A stretch of 64,000 nucleotides of DNA from Hydrogenophaga taeniospiralis (GTDB taxonomy: Bacteria; Pseudomonadota; Gammaproteobacteria; Burkholderiales; Burkholderiaceae_C): contig NZ_JAHBAG010000001.1 in the NCBI RefSeq assembly GCF_020510445.1, positions 4,130,501 through 4,194,500 on the forward strand, written 5' to 3'. Under the pieces are notes generated by a model. That model did not search any database, was not told where the DNA came from, and worked only from the letters and a program-made list of their open reading frames with translations. Both the position numbers and the translations under genes were made by a program. This document shows positions 40,596 through 49,511 of this stretch, piece by piece. Within the stretch, counting starts at the first letter, position 1, and each line of letters starts with the position of its first letter.

Positions 40596-42830
40596 TCAAC
40601 CCGGTGGGGCTGGATCAAAGGACAGCAGACGGAAGGTAAGAACCCCGGTCGCAAACTCGGCCTGGAGCTTCACAAACCCCCGCAGGGGCGCAAACCGACA
40701 CGTGAGCCTGTGCGGCCCCGACGCATCGGGTGTCTGCAGCGTGCTCACCCACGCCAGCGTCGAACCGCTCACGCCGGTGTCCACGACGACGGCGCAGGTG
40801 CAATTGACGACGGGAAACGGATGGGGCCGGTAAGGCGCCAACAGCAGCGACCAGGGCCGCCACCAGCCGCCGCCGGGCACCACCGGTGCAACGTCGCTCC
40901 ATTGGGTGCCCACGCGCACCGCATACGGGATGGAAACAGCCCCCATCGCCAGCAAGCGCAGCAGCGGCGCGCTCGCGTCGTCCAGTGCCATGACGCGCAG
41001 TGCATCGGGATCGAGGCCCAGCACTAGGCGCCCCCCTTGTGGGCCCGCGTCCAGCACTTGCTCGCCCAGGCTGTCGATACGCACCTGGAGCTGCTGCATG
41101 CGGGCCGGCCCGGGATGGAACGCACGCGGGATGTCGCCCTCCACCTCGCTGGTCCAGACCGCGGTGCCCGGGGCCATGCCGACCAGGGTGCCGTAGACCG
41201 CGGGATTGGCCTGGGCCTGGGCCAGGATCTCCCCCTCGGGGGGGACCGCCGAAGCGTGCCAGCGCGTCAGTGCGCTGCCGGGCGCCTCGGCGGTGAAATA
41301 GTTGGCCAGCCGGAACGGGCGCGTGGCCGCACCGGGCTCGGGTGAGCCCTGCAGATGCAGGTGCAGGTGCGGCACCGGTGAACGCCCGGAATTGCCCACC
41401 CGGCCGAGGTAGCTGCCGGTCTCGACCCGGGCCCCCGGCACCACCGCCACCGTGCCCAGCTGCAGGTGCGCGAGCATGGCCCAGCCGCCAGCGTCCAGGC
41501 GGATCACCACATGGTTGCCCCACTTTTCGGCGTAGTTGCAGACGCCCAGCGGGTTGTCGGCCACACCGTCGTGCACCCGCTCGACCATGCCGGGCGCCGG
41601 TGCCGTGACGGCGGCCCCCCAGATCGAACCGGCCACTGCCTCGGCCGCGGGGGAGCGCTGAAAGTCCAGCGCATGGCGGTACATGCCCATATGGCTGGTG
41701 CGCCCATCAAAGCCCTGGGCGATCTGCAGTTCACCGGCCACGGGCACGGCAAACAGCGGCACGGTGCGACCGTAGCGCGCGTGCCAGCAAGCTTCTTTCC
41801 ACCAACGCTGTTCGGGCGGCTCGCCCGGCGTGGCGTTGCGCTCCACGATGGCCCGCTCGCCAGCGAGCGTGAGCGCGCCCATGCCCACCCAGATGGCCAG
41901 CGCCGAAGACATCGGCAGGTAGCTGGCGGCCGACCAGCCCAGCACATACTGCAGCACCAGCCCGAAGAAGGCGGTGAGCGCGCCGGCCACGGCGGCCACC
42001 GGCAGGCTCAGCCGCCCCGGCAGGAAGATCACCGCGCCCAGCGCCATACCGGCAATGAAATAGTTGTACGACAGCGGCAGCCAGACAAAACTCAGCCCCA
42101 GCCGCTGGAAGCCCAGCGACAGCACCACCCCCCCGATCCAGCCCGCCAACCCGGCCAGGAACATGGCGCGCGACCACATCACCACCGCGATGCACACCAG
42201 CACGCCGGCCACGGCATGCGGCGAGTACATGAGCGATGCCATGGAACGCAGGAAGCTGCCCAGCCAGCCCTGGGCATCGGTCGGCACCGGCCAGACCGGC
42301 AGGGTGTAAGCCGCGCGCACGGTGCAATCCGGGCAGACACTGAACAACATCGCCGCGACCAGGCAATAGCCCCAGAGCAGCACGGGCAGGAAGCTGCGCG
42401 CCAACATGCGCATGAGGGCCGCGGTCACCAGCGCCGCAGCGATCGCCGCAGCGGCGGCCAGCACCAGTTGCTGCGCCCAGGGCATGCCCGTGGGGCTGCT
42501 CATCCAGCCCGAGACCACCGCTGTCAGCAGCGCATTGGCCTTGATGCCACCCCCCAGACCCGGCGCGTCCTGGATGCGCAGGACCCACTGGACCAGCACG
42601 CCCGACAGCAGACCGCACAGCGCGAACAAGGCCAACGCCGGGCTGCTCAGCAACGCGCCCCAGAGCAGCAGCCCCAGCCAGGGCCGCCCGATGAAAAAGA
42701 CGCTGCCCAGCGCCTGCCCGAAGGCCTCGACCCAGCCCCGCACCGACGCACGCAGGGCCCGCAACGTGGCGCCTGTCGGTGCGGCGGCTTCGGCGCGCAC
42801 GGCGATGGGGGGCGATTGGGCTGTGTTCAC
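40596..42830 (-). CDS. Urea-transporter-like membrane protein fused to M23 peptidase domain
   Basis: 744 residues. The N-terminal 330 residues hold about ten hydrophobic segments of the UT (urea transporter) fold (LGGGIKANALLTAVVSGWMS, SLGFQRLGLSFVWLPLSYNY). After residue about 370 comes an M23/LytM-like domain: the His of SHMG and Asp of HALDF as first metal ligands, and HLHLHLQG as the HxH motif. A beta-rich C-terminal domain of about 250 residues follows. Start taken at GTG 42830, because the preceding repeat supplies an AGGG site as it does for the ATP-grasp gene. The fusion suggests coupling of small-molecule channel and cell-wall or peptide hydrolysis; the physiological role is unknown. 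Confidence 0.8.
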   Translation of the reverse strand: MNTAQSPPIAVRAEAAAPTGATLRALRASVRGWVEAFGQALGSVFFIGRPWLGLLLWGALLSSPALALFALCGLLSGVLVQWVLRIQDAPGLGGGIKANALLTAVVSGWMSSPTGMPWAQQLVLAAAAAIAAALVTAALMRMLARSFLPVLLWGYCLVAAMLFSVCPDCTVRAAYTLPVWPVPTDAQGWLGSFLRSMASLMYSPHAVAGVLVCIAVVMWSRAMFLAGLAGWIGGVVLSLGFQRLGLSFVWLPLSYNYFIAGMALGAVIFLPGRLSLPVAAVAGALTAFFGLVLQYVLGWSAASYLPMSSALAIWVGMGALTLAGERAIVERNATPGEPPEQRWWKEACWHARYGRTVPLFAVPVAGELQIAQGFDGRTSHMGMYRHALDFQRSPAAEAVAGSIWGAAVTAPAPGMVERVHDGVADNPLGVCNYAEKWGNHVVIRLDAGGWAMLAHLQLGTVAVVPGARVETGSYLGRVGNSGRSPVPHLHLHLQGSPEPGAATRPFRLANYFTAEAPGSALTRWHASAVPPEGEILAQAQANPAVYGTLVGMAPGTAVWTSEVEGDIPRAFHPGPARMQQLQVRIDSLGEQVLDAGPQGGRLVLGLDPDALRVMALDDASAPLLRLLAMGAVSIPYAVRVGTQWSDVAPVVPGGGWWRPWSLLLAPYRPHPFPVVNCTCAVVVDTGVSGSTLAWVSTLQTPDASGPHRLTCRFAPLRGFVKLQAEFATGVLTFRLLSFDPAPPG

Positions 42831-42838
42831 AGGACTAC

Positions 42839-42885
42839 CCTTCGTGCTGCGCATTGCGGGGCTGAGCGCCTTCGGAACGGCCGGG
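42839..42885 (-). repeat. Dispersed repeat supplying a ribosome-binding site, copy 1
   Basis: About 47 bases, roughly 44 identical to 45427-45473, same orientation. On the minus strand it ends in GCAGCACGAAGG just before the start of the urea-transporter fusion gene. Confidence 0.75.
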
Positions 42886-42902
42886 GGTTGACACAGGGTG
42901 TC

Positions 42903-44333
42903 TCATGGGTGCACCAGGTGAGCGGGCATGCGCTCGGGGCCGTCCACGTCGTGCAGCACCTCGCGCGCCCGGATGAGCTCGGGCTTGCCATCCATGCCGA
43001 TGAGCACCACCGCCGGGCGGTAGTCGATGAACTGCATGGCCTGTGACACGTTGTAGGCCCCCACCGGGCGCATGGTGAGGATGTCACCCACCTTCAGCGG
43101 CGGCAGATCGATGCTGTAGCGAAGCACGTCGATCACCATGCACAGGGGGCCGTACAGACGCGACGGCGCTGGCGGCGCCTCGATGGTGCGCGAGGGCAGC
43201 ACGTCCATCTGGTACCAGGCCGCGGTGTAGAGCAGGTTGATGCCGGCGTCCATGACGTAGCTGGTCTGGGTGGCCTCGCCCACGAGCAGCTGTTCCTTGT
43301 AGTCGCGCAGACCGGCCTGCTCGGTCATGGGGTGCCGGATGCCCTTGATGGTCACCACCGAGGTGAGCAGATAACCGGCCTCGTCCACCAGGTGGCGCCC
43401 ACTCTCGAAGCGCAGTTGGGGCCGCTGTTCGGGGGGCAGGTGGTTGAGCACTTCGGTGATGGCCTCGGCGTAGGCGTCGATGGGCGGCACGACCCGTTCG
43501 GCGGGTCCGGTCATGCCATGCAGCAGGCTGTTCGAGGGAAAGCCCCCACCCAGGTTGATGCAGGGCACCCAGTGCTGCTGGGCGGCATGGAGCTGCTCGC
43601 GCAGGGCCAGCAGTTTGGTGACGGCCACGCGGTAGGCATCGGGATCGAGGATGTAGGTGCCAATGTGCGTGTGCAGCGTGTGCAACGAGAGCTTCAGGTT
43701 CGCCTGGATGCGGTGGGCCGCGCGCGCCGCTTCGCCGTTTTCCACCGCGAAGCCGAATTTCGTCCAGATCGGGCGGATGCCGGCATCGAGCCAGACGCGG
43801 ATGCCCACCTCCAGCGGTTCATCGAGATCCCGGGTCAGGGCCTCGATGAGGCCGAGCTCGTCCCAGTTGTCGATCTGGATCAGCGCCCGCTCTCGAATGG
43901 CCTGCTCCAGGATCGCACGCGGCTTGAACGGCCCGTTGAACACGATGTCCTTGCCCTTGATGCCCAGCTTGCGGGCCTTCTGGTATTCAAAGTCCGAAAC
44001 CACCTCGGCCATCCAGCCTTCCTCGTGAAACACCTGGCAGATGGCCGAGAGGTAGTTGGTCTTGTAGGACCAGGCGAAACGCGTGTTCTCGTAGCGGCTG
44101 GTGAAGGCGGCCCGGAAGTGGCGCGCCTTCTCACGCAGGTCGTGCTCGGAGAACACGAACAGCGGCGAGCCGAACTGCTGCACCAGCGCAGCCACGGGGA
44201 GGCCGTCGATCTCGAACAGGGTGGGCGTGCGCGTGCCGCGTGCGTAGAGGTTGCGGTCGGCGGCAGCATCCAGCGCGTGCCGCCCCAGCTCGGCGCTGAT
44301 GGTGGGCGGGAGGTAGTCGTTGTTCATGTTCAT
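42903..44333 (-). CDS. Fold-type III PLP-dependent decarboxylase (DapDC/OrnDC-like)
   Basis: 476 residues. PLP-binding Lys91 lies in FAWSYKTNYLSAI, the phosphate-binding glycines in NLGGGFPSN, and the FESGRHLVDEAGYL strand is conserved. Family members decarboxylate diaminopimelate, ornithine, arginine or carboxynorspermidine, or (BtrK) a carrier-bound glutamate. The substrate-specificity helix differs enough that I cannot choose. Start overlaps the ATP-grasp stop by 4 bases (ATGA), so the two are coupled, as with BtrJ/BtrK in butirosin synthesis. Confidence 0.88.
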   Translation of the reverse strand: MNMNNDYLPPTISAELGRHALDAAADRNLYARGTRTPTLFEIDGLPVAALVQQFGSPLFVFSEHDLREKARHFRAAFTSRYENTRFAWSYKTNYLSAICQVFHEEGWMAEVVSDFEYQKARKLGIKGKDIVFNGPFKPRAILEQAIRERALIQIDNWDELGLIEALTRDLDEPLEVGIRVWLDAGIRPIWTKFGFAVENGEAARAAHRIQANLKLSLHTLHTHIGTYILDPDAYRVAVTKLLALREQLHAAQQHWVPCINLGGGFPSNSLLHGMTGPAERVVPPIDAYAEAITEVLNHLPPEQRPQLRFESGRHLVDEAGYLLTSVVTIKGIRHPMTEQAGLRDYKEQLLVGEATQTSYVMDAGINLLYTAAWYQMDVLPSRTIEAPPAPSRLYGPLCMVIDVLRYSIDLPPLKVGDILTMRPVGAYNVSQAMQFIDYRPAVVLIGMDGKPELIRAREVLHDVDGPERMPAHLVHP

Positions 44334-45418
44334 GGTGTGAGCTGCTCTGGTTTCTGAAGGGGCCGGAAGATGCGCTCTCCGCTGCTGGCCATGGCCGCAA
44401 AGTCGGCGAAATCCCCCACGAGATCCACGCTGTGGCGCACGAACATCTGGCCGGGTTTGCAGGTCGGTGGGGGCTTGACGTCGTGCCCGAGCAGCCGCTC
44501 GAACAGCAGCGCGGGCAGGTTGCACCCGATCTGCGAGGGGAAGTCGATCCAGGCCGGAAAGCGCGGGTTGATCTCCATCAGCGCGTGCGGGCGACCAGGC
44601 ACCTTGATGAACTCGAGTTCGAAGGGGCCGTTCCAGCGCAGCGCACGGATGATTTTTTCGGACAGCGCATCCATGGCCGGGTCCGAGACGACGATGCCGG
44701 CGAAGCCTTTGCCATGCGCGGTGCGCAGGAGCTTGCGGATGGAACAGCTTTGCACGATGCCGCCCTCGCCATCGCCCACGCCCGCCACGTCGTACTCCTC
44801 ACCCACGAGGACTTCCTGCACCACCACGGGCCAGCCCCAGGCCCGCACGATCTCGTCGTACCCGGCCACCAGCCCCTCGCGCGAGTGAACCAGTTCGGCG
44901 TGGTAGAGCCAGCCCTTCACATAGACCGGATAGCCGGCCTCGGCCGCACAACGCTCCACCGCCAGCGGATCGTGGGCAACGAGGGTGAGCGGACTCGGGA
45001 TGCCGTGGCGCAGACAGAAACCGTAGAGCGAGGCCTTGTGCCGATCCTCGAACGAGCGCCGGGTGGGCAGAACGCAGCGGATGCCGCGCTCCTTCAGCGG
45101 CTCTTCGAGCTGCAGGAAGTTGTCGATTTCAGAATCGAGACAGGGAATGATGTGGCCGATGTCTTCGCTCTGGCGGATCATGTCCAGCCGGTCGAGCAAG
45201 GCCTGCGCGCCCGCACCGGGAAACGGGATCAGGTAGGCCGCATCGGGGTGATCGTCCCCCTGCCCGTACAGGCTGCTCTCCAGCGGATCGTAGGAAAGGC
45301 CGACCGTGCGCAGCCCGGGAAACTGGCGGCGCAGACTGGCCACCACGGAAGCCCCGGGCTGGGGGCTCTCGCCACGGTGCATGCCGGTGACCGCCACGCT
45401 GCGCTGGGCGGCGGTCAT
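44330..45418 (-). CDS. ATP-grasp ligase
   Basis: 362 residues of the carbamoyl-phosphate synthase/ATP-grasp fold: an N-terminal preATP-grasp domain (VVASLRRQFPGLRTVGLSYD, IIPCLDSEID), a nucleotide-binding YPVYVKGW lysine strand, the PVVVQEVLVGEEYD segment, and the Mg-binding LMEINPRFPAWIDF. Likely joins a carboxylate to an amine or thiol with ATP. Start is the ATG after GGAGGGGACTTCC, at the end of a repeat copy; the longer frame upstream overlaps the PqqD-like gene. Lies between the PqqD-like gene and the coupled decarboxylase. Confidence 0.88.
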   Translation of the reverse strand: MTAAQRSVAVTGMHRGESPQPGASVVASLRRQFPGLRTVGLSYDPLESSLYGQGDDHPDAAYLIPFPGAGAQALLDRLDMIRQSEDIGHIIPCLDSEIDNFLQLEEPLKERGIRCVLPTRRSFEDRHKASLYGFCLRHGIPSPLTLVAHDPLAVERCAAEAGYPVYVKGWLYHAELVHSREGLVAGYDEIVRAWGWPVVVQEVLVGEEYDVAGVGDGEGGIVQSCSIRKLLRTAHGKGFAGIVVSDPAMDALSEKIIRALRWNGPFELEFIKVPGRPHALMEINPRFPAWIDFPSQIGCNLPALLFERLLGHDVKPPPTCKPGQMFVRHSVDLVGDFADFAAMASSGERIFRPLQKPEQLTP

Positions 45419-45426
45419 GGAAGTCC

Positions 45427-45473
45427 CCTCCGTGCTGCGCACTTCGGGGCTGAGCGCCTTCGGAACGGCCGGG
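45427..45473 (-). repeat. Dispersed repeat supplying a ribosome-binding site, copy 2
   Basis: Second copy of the element at 42839-42885. On the minus strand it ends GCAGCACGGAGGGG, placing a purine-rich site 6-12 bases before the ATP-grasp ATG. Confidence 0.75.
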
Positions 45474-45479
45474 CGGCGC

Positions 45480-45806
45480 TCATACCCCGGCCTCCTGGGT
45501 CCGCTGTGGCGGTGGGTCCAGCAACCCCATGGAGGCCATCTGATTGAGCAGCAACTCGACGTCGCGCGTGGCGCTCGCCGGGTCGATGCCGTAGCGCTGC
45601 CGCAAAAGCCCGGGAAACTGGTGGGTCCGCACACCCCGTTCATGGGCCCGCAACACGAAATGGGCCGCCGGTGTGAGCCGGTAGAACAGGCCCGACACCG
45701 TGTCAAGCACGAATTCTTCGCCGAAGAACCGCAGCCGCCCCGAACCCTTTGGCAAGGTCTGATCGGGGTCCAAGGCCTCTGCGCCTGGCCTGTTCGTCTC
45801 GTTCAT
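45480..45806 (-). CDS. PqqD-like protein (RiPP recognition element fold)
   Basis: 108 residues. The core EEFVLDTVSGLFYRLTPAAH, then FVLRAHERGVRTHQ and the AATRDVELLLNQMASMGLL-like C-terminal helices match the PqqD winged-helix pattern. PqqD-like proteins bind a leader or carrier peptide and present it to a modifying enzyme. Start is the ATG after AAAGGAG, replacing a longer frame from 45854. First gene of the run followed by ATP-grasp, decarboxylase, urea-transporter fusion and solute-binding genes. I see no convincing precursor peptide gene nearby. Confidence 0.8.
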   Translation of the reverse strand: MNETNRPGAEALDPDQTLPKGSGRLRFFGEEFVLDTVSGLFYRLTPAAHFVLRAHERGVRTHQFPGLLRQRYGIDPASATRDVELLLNQMASMGLLDPPPQRTQEAGV

Positions 45807-46137
45807 GAAGGCTCCTTTTGATTCGGTCAGCCCCATGCCCACCCATGTTCGCATCTGAGTACGAAATGACTAGCCATCTTCAGGCGACCGAGCCTAAGTG
45901 CCTACACAGTTTAATGAAAATGGTTACAGATTTGTAGCCAAAAATCACACGAAAGCTTGCTTTTTCACGTGTTTTGACCTTGGGCGACGGGGAGGACTGG
46001 CGGCGAGCCAGGCACGCCGTTCGCGCAGGAATGAGCGCCTTTGGCCGGTTGCACCCTCAAGTGCCAAGGGGCGCATCCGAAAATTCAGGCCTTGGATCGG
46101 CCCATGACGGGGCGCCCGACAACGCAACGCCATAGGG
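45807..46137. other. Gene-free divergent intergenic region
   Basis: 331 bases between the PqqD-like gene and the dienelactone-hydrolase-like gene. 45895-45985 is notably AT-rich and must hold promoters for one or both directions; a small hairpin AAAGC-tt-GCTTT is at 45952-45962. The minus-strand frame at 45945-46304 has the composition of a shadow. No RNA gene recognised. Confidence 0.5.
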
Positions 46138-47034
46138 TTGAACGATTTGAAACACACAAGCGGTCTCGCCAAACGCGCCCTGCCATGCTGGCTGCCACGG
46201 TGGCTGGGCAAACTGGCCATCGGCCTGCTATTGGCCCACTCGGCGCATGCCAGCGAACGGGTGACGTTCGAGGCCACACAGGGCCACAGCGCGAACAAGA
46301 TCACCCTGCGGGCCGAACTCTCGCGGCCCGCAGGCGACGGCCCCTTTCCGGCCGTGGTGCTGATGCACGGCTGCGGTGGCTGGCAAGCGCCGGTTCGCTA
46401 CACCATGAACCGCTACGCCGAACATCTGGTGAGCAAGGGCTTCGTGGTGCTCAACCTCGACAGCTTCGGCCCCCGCAACCAGGGCGGCGGCAAGATGTGC
46501 GAGAGCATCGATCGGCTGACGGAAGCACTCGACTACCGCACCTACGACGCCCACGACGCGCTGCGCTACCTGCAGGCACAGCCCTTTGTCGACCGTGGCA
46601 GCGTGTTCCTCATGGGCCAGAGCAACGGCGGCGCCGTGGCGATCAAGGTGGCCAAAGGCGATGGCCCGCATGGCCAGACCGGCGCCACCGACGGCTTTCG
46701 CGGGGTGGTGGCCTTCTACCCCTGGTGCGGCGCCTTCGAGCGCCGCACCGTGCAACTGAAGGCTCCGCTGCTGGTGTTCGGCGGCGGCCAGGACGACTGG
46801 GTGCCCGCCAGCGAATGCGAAGGCGTGCGCTCCACCGGTGCGGACCTGCAGCTGATCATCTACCCGGAAGCGGCCCACTCCTTCGACCTGGACATCGTGC
46901 CCCAGCGCTACCTGGGCAAGCTGGTGGGCCGCAACCCCCAGGCCGCCGACGACAGCCGGGATCGCATGCTCGCGTTCTTCGAGGGGCTCAGCCGCCGCCC
47001 GGGCCGCGAGGGCGAGCGCCTGGCCCAGAAGTAA
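46138..47034 (+). CDS. Dienelactone hydrolase family protein, exported
   Basis: Alpha/beta hydrolase of 298 residues. An N-terminal signal peptide ends near AHSAHA-SERV. HGCGG oxyanion loop, nucleophile Ser in MGQSNGG (Ser instead of the Cys of true dienelactone hydrolases), and the C-terminal DDW...AHSF Asp/His pair are visible. Start is a TTG at 46138 with a weak RBS; no ATG precedes the signal. It converges with the sensor kinase gene with an 11-base gap. Substrate unknown. Confidence 0.82.
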   Translation: MNDLKHTSGLAKRALPCWLPRWLGKLAIGLLLAHSAHASERVTFEATQGHSANKITLRAELSRPAGDGPFPAVVLMHGCGGWQAPVRYTMNRYAEHLVSKGFVVLNLDSFGPRNQGGGKMCESIDRLTEALDYRTYDAHDALRYLQAQPFVDRGSVFLMGQSNGGAVAIKVAKGDGPHGQTGATDGFRGVVAFYPWCGAFERRTVQLKAPLLVFGGGQDDWVPASECEGVRSTGADLQLIIYPEAAHSFDLDIVPQRYLGKLVGRNPQAADDSRDRMLAFFEGLSRRPGREGERLAQK

Positions 47035-47045
47035 GCCGCCGGCCC

Positions 47046-48473
47046 TCAGCGCGGCGGCAAGGACACCACCACCGACAACCCGGGCCGCGCGTTGCGCACG
47101 GCGAAGGTGCCGCCGTGCGCCTGGGCCACCAGCTTGCACAGGTACAGGCCCAGGCCCACGCCGCCCTGCGCGCGGGTGCGGGCGGTGTCGGGGCGGAAGA
47201 AGGGTTCGGCCAGGTGGGGAATCTGCTCGTCGGGCACGCCGGGGCCGTGGTCGCGCACCTCGATCTGGATACCTTCGCCCTCGGCGCGCAGGTGCAGCTC
47301 GGGCGGCAAGGAGGCTCCGGCGCTGTGGCGCAGCGCGTTGTCGAGCAGGTTGCGCAGCAGCAGGCGCATGCGCGCGGGGTCCAGCGCCAGCGTGGGCAGA
47401 CCGGGCGTGGCGTGCACGGCGATGTGGGCCGCCTCGGGGTGGCGGGCCTGCAGCTCGCCGATGACTTCGCGCGCCAGCGCCTCCAGCGCCACCGGCTCGG
47501 TCTGCAGGGCGGCGTGGTTGGCGGCCAGGCGTTCGCTCTCCAGCAGGTCGGTGATGAGGCGGGCCATTTCCTGCAAGTCGCGCAGCAGGGCTTCGCGTTG
47601 CGGGTTCACCTCGGCGGTTTCGGGCAGCAGCTCGGTGTTGAGCCGGGCGCGGGTGAGCGGGCTGCGCAGCTCGTGGCTGATGGCGAGCAGCAGCGCGCGC
47701 TTGGCGTCGAGCATCTGGCGGATGTCCTGCCCCATGGTGTTGATGGTGGTGGCGAGCTGGCCGAGTTCGTCGGGCTTGCGCGGGTGGCGCACGGGGATGG
47801 GCTGGCCGAAATCGCCGGCGCCAAAGCGCTGCGCGCCGGCCTGGATGTCGTCGAGCGGGCGCAGCAGGCGCCGCACGTACAGGAAGGCCAGCAGGGTGAG
47901 CAGCAGCAACGCGCTCAAGGTATAGCCCAGCAGGCGCGGGCGGCGCTCGAAGGCCGCGTCGTTGAGGCCGAACTCGATGGTGTGGCCGTCGGCCGTGGTG
48001 CGCGAAAGCAGGCGTTGCCAGTCGCGCTCGCCACCCCAGCGCTCGCCGTTCCGCTCACCGGTGCCGGCCTGGCGCTCGATTCCCGGGTGGTCGCGCAGCC
48101 AGTCGGGCTTGCCTTGATCGGGGTGCGAGCGCCAGCGGATGCGTGGGCCGGTGATGTCGATGGTGAGCGGCAGGCGCCGGGTGATGGCCTGCGCGCGCTC
48201 GATGTCGGGCGCGCCGCCGACGGTGGCGTCGGCGGCGAGGCGGTCCACGTAGTCCATGAGCAGTGGGCGCGCGGCCTCGCGCCAGCCGAGCGAAAACGCT
48301 TTCTGCGCGCCGCCGACGAAGGTAAATGCCATGGCCAGCGCGAGCAGCACGAACACCAGCACCAGCCGCAGCTTGATGGAGTGGCTCAGGCGCTGGCGCG
48401 CGCGGCGGTGCCAGGGCTTGCGCGCGTGGGGGGCGGTCGCAGCGCGCGCGTGGGGCGTGGCCCGGTGTTTCAT
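47046..48473 (-). CDS. Sensor histidine kinase (CpxA-like)
   Basis: 475 residues: TM1 about 34-55, periplasmic domain of about 120 residues, TM2 about 183-203, HAMP, HisKA AISHELRSPLTRARL, and ATPase domain with NLLDNALRHS, DHGPGVP and GVGLGLYLCK. Overlaps the response regulator gene by 4 bases. The operon layout (Spy/CpxP-like protein first, then regulator and kinase) suggests an envelope-stress sensor of the Cpx type. Confidence 0.92.
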   Translation of the reverse strand: MKHRATPHARAATAPHARKPWHRRARQRLSHSIKLRLVLVFVLLALAMAFTFVGGAQKAFSLGWREAARPLLMDYVDRLAADATVGGAPDIERAQAITRRLPLTIDITGPRIRWRSHPDQGKPDWLRDHPGIERQAGTGERNGERWGGERDWQRLLSRTTADGHTIEFGLNDAAFERRPRLLGYTLSALLLLTLLAFLYVRRLLRPLDDIQAGAQRFGAGDFGQPIPVRHPRKPDELGQLATTINTMGQDIRQMLDAKRALLLAISHELRSPLTRARLNTELLPETAEVNPQREALLRDLQEMARLITDLLESERLAANHAALQTEPVALEALAREVIGELQARHPEAAHIAVHATPGLPTLALDPARMRLLLRNLLDNALRHSAGASLPPELHLRAEGEGIQIEVRDHGPGVPDEQIPHLAEPFFRPDTARTRAQGGVGLGLYLCKLVAQAHGGTFAVRNARPGLSVVVSLPPR

Positions 48474-49177
48474 GGCGCGAGGCGGCGCAGCGCGAGCGAG
48501 TAGCCGGCGTTGCGCAGGGTCTTGATGCAGTCCAGCGGCTCCAGCTTCTTGCGCAGGCGGCTCACCACGATGTCCACCGCGCGGGTGTAGAGCTCGGCCT
48601 CGTGGCCGCGCAGCTGGTTCAGGATGTCGTCGCGGCTGTGCACGCGGCCCGGCTCGCGCGCCAGCAGCATCAGCAGCTCGAATTCGGTGCCCGTGAGCTC
48701 CACCGGCTCGCCCTGGCGGGTGACGCTGCGGCGCGCGGGGTCGAGCGTGAGGCCTTCGAAGCGCAGCTCGCCCTGCGCCGCGTCGGCCGCGGCGGGCGAC
48801 TGCGGCGCCAGGCTGGCGCGGCGGCGGCGCAGCACCGTCTGCAGGCGCGCCACCAGCTCACGCGGCTCGAAGGGTTTGGGCAGGTAGTCGTCGGCCCCGA
48901 TCTCCAGGCCGACCACGCGGTCCATCACGTCACCGCGCGCGGTGAGCATGACGATGGGGATGTCGCTCTCCTTGCGGATGGTGCGGCAGAGTTCGAAGCC
49001 GTCCATCTCGGGCAGCATCACGTCGAGGATGGCAGCGTCGAACCCGCCCGCGCGCAACCGCTGCAAACCCTCGCTGGGCCGCAGGGCGTGGGTCAGCGAG
49101 AGTTCAAAACGCTGGAAATACGTGGCCAGCGGCGGGCCCAGCTGTTCGTCGTCGTCGATGAGCAAAACGCGGTGCAT
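48470..49177 (-). CDS. OmpR-family response regulator (CpxR-like)
   Basis: 235 residues. Receiver domain with LIDDDE, phospho-acceptor Asp in AILDVMLPEMDGF (about 52) and Lys in DYLPKPF; C-terminal winged helix with RAVDIVVSRLRKKLEP, the CpxR/OmpR DNA-binding pattern. Coupled to the sensor kinase gene by an ATGA overlap. Confidence 0.93.
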   Translation of the reverse strand: MHRVLLIDDDEQLGPPLATYFQRFELSLTHALRPSEGLQRLRAGGFDAAILDVMLPEMDGFELCRTIRKESDIPIVMLTARGDVMDRVVGLEIGADDYLPKPFEPRELVARLQTVLRRRRASLAPQSPAAADAAQGELRFEGLTLDPARRSVTRQGEPVELTGTEFELLMLLAREPGRVHSRDDILNQLRGHEAELYTRAVDIVVSRLRKKLEPLDCIKTLRNAGYSLALRRLAP

Positions 49178-49186
49178 GCGCGATTC

Positions 49187-49504
49187 TTACATTGCCACCG
49201 CGCCCAGCGTCTGGTGGCGCACGATGAGGCGGCGCAAGCGCTGCTGCACCGGCGCGCCCAGGGCGTCGAAGCGGTCGGCCGCAGACAGCAGGGCCGGCAG
49301 CACCGGCACCGCCTCACCGGGCTGGCGCTGCGAGAGCCGGGCCCACAGGCCCAGCGCGTGCTCGCGGTCAAAGCGCGGGCCCCACACCATGGCCAGCAGC
49401 TCGGCGTGGGGGTCGTCGGCGCCGGCCAGCAGGACCGGGGCGAAGACCCGGCTCTGCTGGGCCAGGTGGTGGATGGGTTCGAGGCGGGGCGACATGGCCG
49501 TCAT
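49187..49504 (-). CDS. Conserved-looking small protein of unknown function
   Basis: 105 residues from the ATG at 49504 (or 102 from 49495). Predominantly helical, with FAPVLLAGADDPHAELLAMVWGP and RFDREHALGLWARLSQRQPG, no signal peptide or membrane segment. Lies 7 bases after the Spy-like gene and 9 bases before the response regulator in the same direction, so it is part of that operon. I do not recognise the family. Confidence 0.6.
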   Translation of the reverse strand: MTAMSPRLEPIHHLAQQSRVFAPVLLAGADDPHAELLAMVWGPRFDREHALGLWARLSQRQPGEAVPVLPALLSAADRFDALGAPVQQRLRRLIVRHQTLGAVAM

Positions 49505-49511
49505 CCCGCGC

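Noticed and set aside
45945-46304. Minus-strand 119-codon frame ahead of the PqqD-like gene as a precursor peptide
   Set aside because: It runs antisense into the hydrolase gene, and its composition (Arg/Pro/Ala-rich) resembles other shadows; no leader/core pattern.
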